From positions 35,876 to 65,599 of the forward strand of contig DLMZ01000009.1 of assembly GCA_002479415.1 (NCBI GenBank): DNA of 29,724 bases, written 5' to 3'. Under the pieces are notes generated by a model. It saw only the letters and a list, made by a program, of their open reading frames with translations, made no database searches and was not told where the DNA came from. This document shows, piece by piece, positions 23,826 to 29,724 of the stretch. Source of the DNA: Firmicutes bacterium UBA7523 (GTDB taxonomy: Bacteria > Bacillota > Dethiobacteria > Dethiobacterales > Dethiobacteraceae). Every line of letters begins with the position of its first letter. The first letter of the stretch is position 1. A program made the translations under genes and the position numbers.

Positions 23826-24581
23826 TTACCATTTAACCCACGGCATGTTGTTGCTGTGCCACAGACCATTTAAAAGCTCCGCATCCTTTGCCGTGTCCAT
23901 CGGTTGCCAGAATCCCCGGTGCTGGTATACAGCCAGTTGGTTATCCCGGACCAGTTTGCTCAAAGGTTCATTTTCCCAGACACAACTGTCGCCGTTGATA
24001 TAATCAAATACTTTTTTGTTTAGCACATAAAAGCCTCCGTTAATCCAGCCGTCTAACAGAGGCTTTTCCCGAAAGCTTGCCGCACTCCCATTTTCAACCT
24101 CTATAACGCCATAACTTGACCTGTGCCTTACGCCGGTAACCGTGGCAAATTTCCCCTTTTGACGGTGGAAAGCCAACAGCCGGTCGAGCGGAATATCCGC
24201 GACGCCGTCACCATAAGTCAACATGAACTCGTCTTCTTCAATAAATTTTTCTATTTGCAGAATCCTGCCGCCGGTCATAGTTTCCAGACCTGTATCGGCA
24301 AAAACAATATCCCATTCTTCCGGCCGGCTGTAAAAGTGAACTTCCCCCTTAGTTAAATGAAAGCTATTGTTTTGCCAATTGAGGTTTAAGAAGTACTCCT
24401 TGATATTATTGCCGTAGTGACCTAAGCACAAGACAAACTTATTTATACCATATACCTTAAATATTTTCATGATGTGCCACAGAATCGGCATGCCGCCTAT
24501 TTCAATCAGCGGCTTACAGCTTAACCTGGCAGCACCAGTCATCCTCAGGCCTTTTCCGCCACATAAAATGACCGCTTTCAT
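23826..24581 (-). CDS. rfbF: Glucose-1-phosphate cytidylyltransferase
   Basis: Transfers CMP from CTP to glucose-1-phosphate, giving CDP-glucose, the entry to CDP-deoxysugars. With the ATG at 24581 it has 251 residues, close to the usual ~257, and begins directly with MKAVILCGGKGLRM, the nucleotide-binding loop. Further family motifs are KPLIEIGGMPILWHIMKIF, FMLTYGDGVAD, INGGFYVLNKKVFDYI and the C-terminal GFWQPMDTAKD. The longer open frame adds 23 atypical residues. The ribosome site is modest (AAAGGA, 10 bases away). It is the first gene of the glycan operon and has a ~150-base leader. A CDP-glucose 4,6-dehydratase (RfbG), the usual next enzyme, is not seen in the window. Confidence 0.92.
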   Translation of the reverse strand: MKAVILCGGKGLRMTGAARLSCKPLIEIGGMPILWHIMKIFKVYGINKFVLCLGHYGNNIKEYFLNLNWQNNSFHLTKGEVHFYSRPEEWDIVFADTGLETMTGGRILQIEKFIEEDEFMLTYGDGVADIPLDRLLAFHRQKGKFATVTGVRHRSSYGVIEVENGSAASFREKPLLDGWINGGFYVLNKKVFDYINGDSCVWENEPLSKLVRDNQLAVYQHRGFWQPMDTAKDAELLNGLWHSNNMPWVKW

Positions 24582-24616
24582 ACGAAGCGCATCCTTTCTC
24601 TTGAAAATTTTACTCA

Positions 24617-24712
24617 CAGTATATGAAAGCATGCTTTTAATGTTGAACAACGATATATCAGGACAGTATCAAAAATGCGCGTTTTTTTTTACACCCCATA
24701 ATCAGTATATGA
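24617..24712 (-). promoter_or_regulatory. Leader of glycan operon with twice-repeated TCATATACTG
   Basis: The same 10-base word occurs at 24617-24626 and 24703-24712 in the leader before the cytidylyltransferase gene. CATATACT resembles the -10 of mother-cell sigma-E promoters, but a matching -35 is not evident at either copy. It could be a promoter pair or chance. Confidence 0.25.
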
Positions 24713-24731
24713 CTGCAATATATAGATGCTC

Positions 24732-25724
24732 CTAAATATGACTCAAATTGAAAAAGTCATCATAGTCCATATCATAAAAATAGTGCATTAATATTTCATT
24801 CTTTTTCATGTGTCTGTCAAATTCATTTCTCAAACATTCTGCACACCAATAAATGTTATATAAGCATACTTTGGCAATGGCTAATGGTAAGATATTTTTT
24901 TCGTCTGGCAATAATTCTTCGTACTGTTTTAAAAAAAGTATAGGCATTTGATTTGATTTGCAGTCTGTATTTATTTTATAGAGAGAATACATTGCAAAAG
25001 CAATATCGTATATTCTTTCTCCATGTTGCAGATGATCAAAATCCAAAATAACTGCTACTGACCCATCTTGATGATATAGCGAGTTCCACAAATGCCAGTC
25101 ATCATGGATGATTGTTTTAGCTAAATTAGACGTATTTTCATTTTGCCAATGTTTAATTATCATAGAGTGAAGAGACTCAATCTTTTTAAATTCAGAGGAT
25201 GAAAAAGTGCCACATTTATAAAGTCGTTGCACCCTTTTTTCCAAATTTTCGTTAGTAGGGTAAATAGAATCTGTTGGTAACGGCCCTTTTTTAAATGATC
25301 TAAGAGCGTTGTGAAAGTCATTTTGTATTTTGGCGCTGGACTTTATTTGTTCAGGCTTGTATTGAAAAACTGACCCTTCAATATAAGGAAATACTTGAAC
25401 AGTTCTGTTGTTAATAACAGAAAAATTTTCTCCGTTATCATTTTTGATGGCACTTATAACTGGGAGAGAAGCTTTTTTCAAAGTAATAATTGCTTCCTGA
25501 ATATAGTCTAATCTTTCCTTTGAAGCTGGAAAGCTGAAAAATCTGATAACATACTTGCCTTTTTCGGTTTTGATTAAAATAACTGCATTGGAAAGGCCTC
25601 CGGAAAGCCTGCCATATATTTTCCGGCACTTTCCTAGGTAGTGTTTTTTACATATCCATTGAATTTCTGCAGAAGAAATATTCTTTCCCCATCTGTCGGT
25701 TAACGTTGATTGTTTTTTTATCAT
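24732..25724 (-). CDS. APH-family phosphotransferase, possibly CotS-like spore coat kinase
   Basis: A 330-residue kinase-fold protein of the aminoglycoside/choline/homoserine-kinase superfamily. Seen: the N-lobe RLSGGLSNAVILIKTEKGKYVIRF (residues ~39-62, with the ATP-binding Lys region), the catalytic loop HDDWHLWN at 207-214 (equivalent of HGDxxxxN) and the metal-binding DFD at 228-230. These are intact, so it may be an active small-molecule kinase. Drug resistance is unlikely from context. Spore coat proteins of the CotS/YtaA group share this fold, and a sigma-K-like promoter lies upstream, favouring that reading. The gene looks visibly richer in A+T and Lys/Asn codons than its neighbours, which may mean recent acquisition. 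Confidence 0.75.
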   Translation of the reverse strand: MIKKQSTLTDRWGKNISSAEIQWICKKHYLGKCRKIYGRLSGGLSNAVILIKTEKGKYVIRFFSFPASKERLDYIQEAIITLKKASLPVISAIKNDNGENFSVINNRTVQVFPYIEGSVFQYKPEQIKSSAKIQNDFHNALRSFKKGPLPTDSIYPTNENLEKRVQRLYKCGTFSSSEFKKIESLHSMIIKHWQNENTSNLAKTIIHDDWHLWNSLYHQDGSVAVILDFDHLQHGERIYDIAFAMYSLYKINTDCKSNQMPILFLKQYEELLPDEKNILPLAIAKVCLYNIYWCAECLRNEFDRHMKKNEILMHYFYDMDYDDFFNLSHI

Positions 25725-25786
25725 TACATTTTACCTTAAGTTTCCATAGTCTTTGGATTGCTCAGATAAAACCTATGTTTGTTCTA

Positions 25787-25813
25787 TATACTATGCCGTG
25801 GCTTATTTATTGT
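25787..25813 (-). promoter_or_regulatory. Sigma-K-like promoter upstream of the APH/CotS-like gene
   Basis: On the minus strand AC (25812-25813), 16 bases, then CATAGTATA (25787-25795). This fits the AC-N16-CATAnnnTA pattern of late mother-cell sigma-K promoters, about 62 bases before the start codon. The words are short, so a chance match is possible. Confidence 0.45.
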
Positions 25814-25937
25814 TACATAATGAAATAATGTATCTGCATTCGGTGATAGTTTTACATCTAGAAAGCTTGAGAGCAGGGTCTTTTAGGCTTTCAGGATAAA
25901 AAGACAGATCTAATTTCCTTTTGTTTTATGCATTAAC

Positions 25938-25963
25938 AAAACCTGCCCGAGCGGGCAGGTTTT
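25938..25963. terminator. Bidirectional intrinsic terminator after endonuclease IV gene
   Basis: A perfect stem AAAACCTGCCCG / CGGGCAGGTTTT with a 2-base centre (a 4-base loop in practice). It lies 31 bases beyond the nfo stop on the minus strand and ends the nfo transcript. Confidence 0.85.
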
Positions 25964-25993
25964 AAGATTAAACATGTATTTCGGGATGTCCCG

Positions 25994-26830
25994 CTAATCA
26001 AGCCACGATTTAATAAGCGCAATTTCTTCACCATACTCAATATAATCATCTACAGGTGTTTCAAGTAACATTGGCAAGTTACTGAAGGCAGGATGTGTAA
26101 TAAAATTAAGCAAGCCTTCTTTCTCCAGATAACCGCGCCCAATGCGTTCATGGCGATCCTTATGGGAACCGGGCGGGAACTTTGAGTCGTTTAGATGGAT
26201 TACCTTTACCTTGTCAAGGCCAACAGTCCTTTCGATTTCTGCCACAAGCCTTTCTACCTCTTCTAAGCGCAAAAAATCATACCCTTCGGCGGTAAGATGG
26301 CAGGTATCAAGGCATACTGCCAAACGGTCAGGATGGCCTAATGCACTAAATATCTCTTTTATTTCGTCAAAAGTTCCTATTTCCGACCCTGCACCTGCCA
26401 TTGTTTCCAACAGTAAATTTGTCTCCCCGTCAAACGGCATAAAGGCTTCTTCCAGGCACTCAACAATACGCTTTATCCCTGCATCGCGTCCAGAACCTGC
26501 GTGCGAACCGGGGTGAATTACAAGAAACTCAACTCCTACTTTATTCATACGATTTAAATCATCAGCCACAACCATTTTAGCAAAGGTAAATGAACGCTCC
26601 GCCGGAGCAGCCATGTTAACAGTATAAGGCATATGCCCAACAATTGGAGCAATATCGTATTCTTCTTTAAGAGCGCGCCATCTTACTATTTCTTCTGAAG
26701 GAATGTTTCTTGCCGCACCACCCCTTGGGTTGCGAGTAAAAAACTGAAAAGTATTAGCACCTATCTCCCTAGCTTGCTTAGCTGCTTGATCAAACCCTTT
26801 AGAAACCGTTAAATGAGAGCCCAGACGCAT
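25994..26830 (-). CDS. nfo: Endonuclease IV (AP endonuclease)
   Basis: Zinc-dependent AP endonuclease that cuts 5' of abasic sites and trims blocked 3' ends in base excision repair. A 278-residue TIM barrel of normal length. Seen: GSHLTVSKGFDQAAKQAREIGANTFQFF at the N-terminus, LLLETMAG, VCLDTCHLTAEGYD, KVIHLNDSKFPPGSHKDRHE, GRGYL and the C-terminal LLETP. These carry the His, Glu and Asp ligands of the three-zinc site. AAAGGAGGAAAATA precedes the ATG. Its promoter probably lies in the short gap after the SASP terminator. In spore formers Nfo repairs abasic DNA damage during outgrowth, and the adjacent SASP gene fits this, though the genes have separate terminators. Confidence 0.96.
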   Translation of the reverse strand: MRLGSHLTVSKGFDQAAKQAREIGANTFQFFTRNPRGGAARNIPSEEIVRWRALKEEYDIAPIVGHMPYTVNMAAPAERSFTFAKMVVADDLNRMNKVGVEFLVIHPGSHAGSGRDAGIKRIVECLEEAFMPFDGETNLLLETMAGAGSEIGTFDEIKEIFSALGHPDRLAVCLDTCHLTAEGYDFLRLEEVERLVAEIERTVGLDKVKVIHLNDSKFPPGSHKDRHERIGRGYLEKEGLLNFITHPAFSNLPMLLETPVDDYIEYGEEIALIKSWLD

Positions 26831-26895
26831 TATTTTCCTCCTTTATTGTCAAAGCGGTTACCTCATTTATACCATAAGCTGAAGCAGAATCAAAG

Positions 26896-26918
26896 AAAAA
26901 GCTCCGTCAGGAGCTTTT
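26896..26918 (-). terminator. Intrinsic terminator after the spore protein gene
   Basis: Stem AAAAGCTCC / GGAGCTTTT with a 4-base loop, followed on the minus strand by TTCTTTG. It begins 5 bases beyond the SASP stop, so this short gene is probably monocistronic. Confidence 0.8.
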
Positions 26919-26922
26919 AAAA

Positions 26923-27147
26923 TTAACTGTCTTTGCCGGTTACAGCATATTTTTTCACTGCTTGTTTTCGTAATCTGCGGGAAACATAGCCGCCAACTTG
27001 CCCTGCTTCCCTTGCAGTCAGGTTCTCCCAGCCTTGTTTTTTAATTTTATCTGTAAGTCCCAATTCATCTGCCACTTCAAATTTAATTTTTTCCAAGAAT
27101 TTTTCCCAAGGGGTCATGTTCTCCGGTTTTTTTTTGTGCTTTGTCAT
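26923..27147 (-). CDS. Small acid-soluble spore protein, alpha/beta type variant
   Basis: A 74-residue basic protein. Residues 22-30 (KFEVADELG) match the cleavage site of the germination protease GPR, and ENLTAREAGQVGGYVSRRLRKQA (residues 41-63) matches the second, DNA-binding signature of alpha/beta SASPs. These proteins coat spore DNA, hold it in an A-like form and protect it from UV and hydrolysis. Compared with major SASPs it has a longer Lys-rich N-terminus (KHKKKPENMTPWEKFLEK) and a Lys-rich insert (TDKIKKQGW) between the signatures; AREAGQVGG replaces the usual TARxNGxVGG, losing the Asn. It may be a minor or specialised SASP. GGGAGGCAGCAA precedes the ATG; no sigma-G promoter could be assigned confidently. 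Confidence 0.87.
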   Translation of the reverse strand: MTKHKKKPENMTPWEKFLEKIKFEVADELGLTDKIKKQGWENLTAREAGQVGGYVSRRLRKQAVKKYAVTGKDS

Positions 27148-27231
27148 TTGCTGCCTCCCTATAGCTTAGTACAAAAATAACCCTATGAAGCAATTATTCC
27201 CCGACAGCAACATGCTTACTCCAACTAATAA

Positions 27232-27258
27232 TGCGACAGGGAACACTTCCCTGTCGCA
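27232..27258 (-). terminator. Hairpin terminator after hcp
   Basis: A perfect 12-base-pair stem TGCGACAGGGAA / TTCCCTGTCGCA with a 3-base loop, starting 8 bases beyond the hcp stop on the minus strand. The following TTATTAGTT is only a weak T-run, but the stem is strong. Confidence 0.75.
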
Positions 27259-27266
27259 CTGAAAAA

Positions 27267-28844
27267 TTAAGCAAGGATTTTCTTCAGGTCTTCTTCCGGT
27301 GTGGAAATTGGAGTTAGGCTGTAGTTTTCAACCAGTACGTTTAATACATTGGGAGAAACAAAAGCCGGAAGTGACGGCCCAATGTAGATGTTCTTCAAGC
27401 CGAGGTGAAGTAAGGAGAGCAATATACATACAGCCTTTTGCTCATACCACGAAAGAACTAGTGTAAGCGGCAGGTCATTGACGTCACAGTTAAAAGCTTC
27501 TGCCAGTGCGGCTGCAACACGGATGGCGCTGTAGGCGTCGTTGCATTGACCCATGTCTAACAGTCGCGGCAAACCGCCTATTGTGCCTAAATCAAGGTCA
27601 TTGAAACGGTATTTGCCACATGCCAGAGTCAGGATAGCGCTGTCAGAGGGAGCCTTTTGCACAAACTCGGTATAATAATTGCGTCCAGGCCTTGCTCCGT
27701 CACACCCGCCAACAAGGAAGAAATGCTTAATGCTGCCTGCTTTTACGGCTTCGATTACTTTATCTGCAATGGAAAGCACCACACCATGCCCGAAACCGGT
27801 AGTTACTTGCTCTCCTCCATTGATACCGGTCATTACAGTGTCTTCAGCATAGCCGCCCAATTCCAGCGCTTTATTAATTACCGGCGTAAATTCCTTATTA
27901 TCATCAATATGAACCATGCCGGGATAAGCAACCACATCTGTTGTAAATATTCTGTCGCTGTAGCTGTCCTTTACCGGCATCAAGCAATTGGTGTTAAATA
28001 GTACAGGCGCTGGAATATTTGCAAATTCTTTCTGTTGATTCTGCCACGCAGTGCCGAAGTTCCCCTTCAAATGTGGGTAAGCTTTTAGCTTGGGGTAAGC
28101 GTGAGCAGGCAACATTTCTCCGTGTGTGTAGATATTGATGCCTTTATCCTTTGTCTGCTCCAAAAGCAAGCTTAAATCTTTAAGATCATGTCCTGAAACG
28201 ACAATGAACGGCCCTTTTTCAATGGTTAAAGACACTGTTGTTGGCACAGGGCTGCCATAAGTTTCGGTGTTAGCACGGTCCAGCAATTCCATGCACTTAA
28301 GATTAACTCTTCCTGTTTCCAACACAATGGGAAGTAACTCATCAATGCTTTTATTCTCACCTACAGCACGCAGTCCCGTATAAAAAAAACTGTTTACTTC
28401 TTCGTCTGTGTAACCCAGTACTAATGCATGAAAAGCATAAGCAGCCATGCCTTTCAGGCCAAACAGAATGAGGGACTTAAGAGAACGGATATCTTCATTA
28501 TCATTCCATAGAGCTTTCATATCATAATCATCAATGTTGTTAGAACTATTGCTCTGTAAAATCAGGTTGGCTTTTTCTGAATGTACCGCTTCTATCTTTC
28601 GCTGCACCGCTTCGTTGTCAAAGTCGACGTTCGTTATAGTTGCAAAAAGACCCTCAATCATAGCTCTGTTGGCAGCTGCTGTGAGCTCATTGCTTTCGGC
28701 AGCGCGAGCAAGCCCAATTAACGCTCCGGTCAGTTCATCCTGCAAATTAGAGGTGTCCTCCTCCTTGCCACAAACACCCTTTCTGCCAGTGCATGCTTTT
28801 TGCCCTGCAGTTTGCTCACATTGAAAACAAAACATATTATCCAT
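27267..28844 (-). CDS. hcp: Hybrid cluster protein / hydroxylamine reductase
   Basis: An iron-sulphur protein reducing hydroxylamine to ammonia in vitro and implicated in NO and nitrosative-stress defence in anaerobes. With the ATG at 28844 (GAGGAGGAGAAAA just upstream) it has 525 residues. N-terminal Cys residues 6, 9, 18 and 25 ligate the first cluster; the x8 spacing suits a [4Fe-4S] type. All hybrid-cluster ligand blocks are visible in order: SGHDLKDL, THGEMLPAH, NTNCLMP, GGCDGARPGR, LACGKYRF, GQCNDAYSA and SWYEQKA (Glu and Lys). The last-to-previous N-terminal Cys spacing is x6, one residue longer than in Desulfovibrio. It follows its ferredoxin partner by 16 bases and ends at a hairpin. 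Confidence 0.97.
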   Translation of the reverse strand: MDNMFCFQCEQTAGQKACTGRKGVCGKEEDTSNLQDELTGALIGLARAAESNELTAAANRAMIEGLFATITNVDFDNEAVQRKIEAVHSEKANLILQSNSSNNIDDYDMKALWNDNEDIRSLKSLILFGLKGMAAYAFHALVLGYTDEEVNSFFYTGLRAVGENKSIDELLPIVLETGRVNLKCMELLDRANTETYGSPVPTTVSLTIEKGPFIVVSGHDLKDLSLLLEQTKDKGINIYTHGEMLPAHAYPKLKAYPHLKGNFGTAWQNQQKEFANIPAPVLFNTNCLMPVKDSYSDRIFTTDVVAYPGMVHIDDNKEFTPVINKALELGGYAEDTVMTGINGGEQVTTGFGHGVVLSIADKVIEAVKAGSIKHFFLVGGCDGARPGRNYYTEFVQKAPSDSAILTLACGKYRFNDLDLGTIGGLPRLLDMGQCNDAYSAIRVAAALAEAFNCDVNDLPLTLVLSWYEQKAVCILLSLLHLGLKNIYIGPSLPAFVSPNVLNVLVENYSLTPISTPEEDLKKILA

Positions 28845-28860
28845 TTTTCTCCTCCTCATA

Positions 28861-29565
28861 TTAATCTTCTATTATCTTCCCGTCGGGAGAGATTACTACT
28901 ATCTGCCAGGGAATCATTTTACCGCTATTAATCAATGCTTGTTTTACTGCATGTTCAAGCCCGCCGCAGCAAGGAACCTGCATTCTTACCAGCTTTAGGC
29001 TTTTAATGTTATTGCTCTTTATTATTGCTGTAAGTTTTTCTGTATAGTCCACCATATCCAGCTTTGGGCAACCAATTATTGTTATATGGTTTTTAATAAA
29101 CTTTTGATGAAAATAGCCATAGGCAAATGCTGTACAATCTGCTGCCACTAAGAGATTTGCATCGTTAAAATAAGGAGCATTAACCGGTACCAGCTTAATT
29201 TGCACAGGCCACTGCATCAACTCACTCTGAGCTGGCTCAGATGATTTATGCTCTACATCTTTAACAGCTTGGCTGTGAAGAGGCCTTGCCGCACTGCCGG
29301 GACATCCACCGGAACACACATGATTTATCCTTTCTTGATTAGCTTTCGCAGCTTCTTCATCAAAAGGTGCTGCTTCCCTCTCCTCAAAGGAAATTGCACC
29401 AGTAGCACACACTGGCAAACAATTACCCAATCCGTCACAGTAGTCATCGCGCACTAGCTTTGCCTTACCATTTACTATTGCTATAGCTCCTTCGTGACAA
29501 GCTTTCACACACAAGCCACAACCGTTGCATTTATTCTCATCAATTTTTACTATTGTTCTAATCAT
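28861..29565 (-). CDS. Ferredoxin-type iron-sulphur protein, electron partner of Hcp
   Basis: A 234-residue protein. The N-terminus has a classical CNGCGLCVKAC cluster motif, then YCDGLGNCLPVC, in which the second Cys of the usual pattern is replaced (C-x5-C-x3-C). Further Cys groups are CSGGC at about 84-88, an isolated GCPKLD and a late VPCCGG. The C-terminal half is conserved in clostridial proteins next to hcp but has no assigned fold that I recognise. It probably feeds electrons to Hcp. It is first in the operon with hcp; the start follows AGAGGACGGGTTAC. A promoter and a palindromic operator lie upstream (29627-29670). Confidence 0.87.
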   Translation of the reverse strand: MIRTIVKIDENKCNGCGLCVKACHEGAIAIVNGKAKLVRDDYCDGLGNCLPVCATGAISFEEREAAPFDEEAAKANQERINHVCSGGCPGSAARPLHSQAVKDVEHKSSEPAQSELMQWPVQIKLVPVNAPYFNDANLLVAADCTAFAYGYFHQKFIKNHITIIGCPKLDMVDYTEKLTAIIKSNNIKSLKLVRMQVPCCGGLEHAVKQALINSGKMIPWQIVVISPDGKIIED

Positions 29566-29610
29566 GTAACCCGTCCTCTCACATTATTTTTCTTTCATAT
29601 TTTCATCAGC

Positions 29611-29639
29611 TTGCTTTCTTAATCAAACTATACTATATT
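29611..29639 (+). promoter_or_regulatory. Promoter for the plus-strand regulator gene
   Basis: TTGCTT (29611-29616), a 17-base spacer and TATATT (29634-29639), a good sigma-A-type match. The predicted start of transcription is near 29646, just before the palindrome at 29653-29670, so a protein bound there would block this promoter. Confidence 0.55.
29627..29632 (-). promoter_or_regulatory. -10 element of the ferredoxin-hcp promoter
   Basis: TATAGT on the minus strand, about 60 bases before the ferredoxin start codon, with no good -35. Its centre is 32 bases from the centre of the palindrome at 29653-29670, the geometry of Crp/Fnr class II activation (site near -41.5). A second TATAGT overlaps at 29632-29637. 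Confidence 0.45.
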
Positions 29640-29652
29640 AAAAACAAAAAAG

Positions 29653-29670
29653 CTGTTGTTTTTACAACAG
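29653..29670. promoter_or_regulatory. Perfect palindromic operator in hcp-regulator divergent region
   Basis: CTGTTGT-TTTT-ACAACAG: 7-base arms and a 4-base centre, the size and symmetry of Crp/Fnr family sites. It lies between the divergent hcp operon and the start of a probable Crp/Fnr-type gene. Confidence 0.6.
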
Positions 29671-29682
29671 AAAGGGTGGATT

Positions 29683-29724
29683 ATGAAAGAATATACTAAT
29701 TTTTTAAGTCAAACAGCCTTGTTT
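29683..29724 (+). CDS. Start of a probable Crp/Fnr-family regulator (HcpR-like), truncated
   Basis: Only 14 codons are in the window (MKEYTNFLSQTALF). The ATG follows AAAGGGTGG, a good ribosome site, and a promoter lies upstream. The short N-terminus resembles the opening of Crp/Fnr proteins (an FLxxxxLF-type start of the sensor domain). Crp/Fnr-type HcpR regulators are known to sit beside hcp in anaerobes, and a Crp/Fnr-sized palindrome precedes the gene. The assignment rests mainly on context, since no domain is visible. Confidence 0.5.
   Translation, partial: MKEYTNFLSQTALF

Noticed and set aside
24582..24650. 23-residue N-terminal extension of the cytidylyltransferase
   Set aside because: The family begins at MKAVILxGG; the extension has no family support and runs through the leader.
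24671..24690. AAAAATGCGCG followed by a T-run, read as a plus-strand terminator
   Set aside because: No plus-strand gene ends there and the palindrome is too short for a stable stem; probably just an A/T-run pair in the operon leader.
25811..25835. Imperfect palindrome around TTACATAATGAAATAATGTA
   Set aside because: Mismatched arms and no gene nearby for which it is well placed; low information in an AT-rich gap.
1..29724. CRISPR arrays, tRNA or rRNA genes, insertion sequences, toxin-antitoxin or phage genes
   Set aside because: No regularly spaced repeats, no cloverleaf-like or rRNA sequence, and no transposase or phage motifs were seen on either strand.

Overview
The window reads as chromosome of an endospore-forming, anaerobic, single-membrane Firmicute, probably a clostridial or Peptococcaceae-type organism. 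The evidence is a SASP-type spore protein, a YheC/D-like ATP-grasp, DegS/DegU-like regulators, strong GGAGG-type ribosome sites, a Flp/Tad locus with no outer-membrane secretin, a hybrid cluster protein and an ADP-forming acyl-CoA synthetase. No rRNA, tRNA, CRISPR array, insertion sequence or phage gene was seen. No gene-free stretch exceeds 300 bases.

Region 1 (1-11963, all minus strand) is motility and secretion. Transcription runs from a DegS/DegU-like two-component pair, through two separately promoted Flp pilin genes, into a Tad operon: TadE, TadG-like, CpaB, receiver-CpaE fusion, CpaF, TadB, TadC, DUF192 and prepilin peptidase. It is followed by a FliK-like/FlhB C-terminus-like pair and a soluble chemoreceptor cut by the window edge. 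Each flp gene has the same 28-base site exactly 33 bases before an extended -10 element. These look like binding sites of one regulator, for which the adjacent DegU-like protein is the obvious candidate. A hairpin between the proximal pilin gene and tadE probably lets pilin be made in excess of the machine.

Region 2 (12194-15393, plus strand) is a two-gene operon: a fused ADP-forming acyl-CoA synthetase and a P-loop/DRTGG protein related to the N-terminal part of long phosphotransacetylases.

Region 3 (15524-25724, minus strand) is a surface-glycan locus: a glucose-1-phosphate cytidylyltransferase, two SDR sugar enzymes (one UDP-xylose-synthase-like), a UDP-glucose dehydrogenase, a sugar ketoisomerase-like cupin, two tandem paralogous proteins that each carry two glycosyltransferase domains, and a short YheC/D-like ATP-grasp. 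An APH/CotS-type kinase gene with a sigma-K-like promoter lies upstream. Together these suggest, without proving, a glycan made for the spore surface.

Region 4 (25994-29724) holds endonuclease IV, a small acid-soluble spore protein, and the hybrid cluster protein with its ferredoxin partner. Divergent from these is the start of a gene, probably a Crp/Fnr-type regulator. A perfect 7-4-7 palindrome in the divergent intergenic region lies where such a regulator could activate hcp and repress itself.
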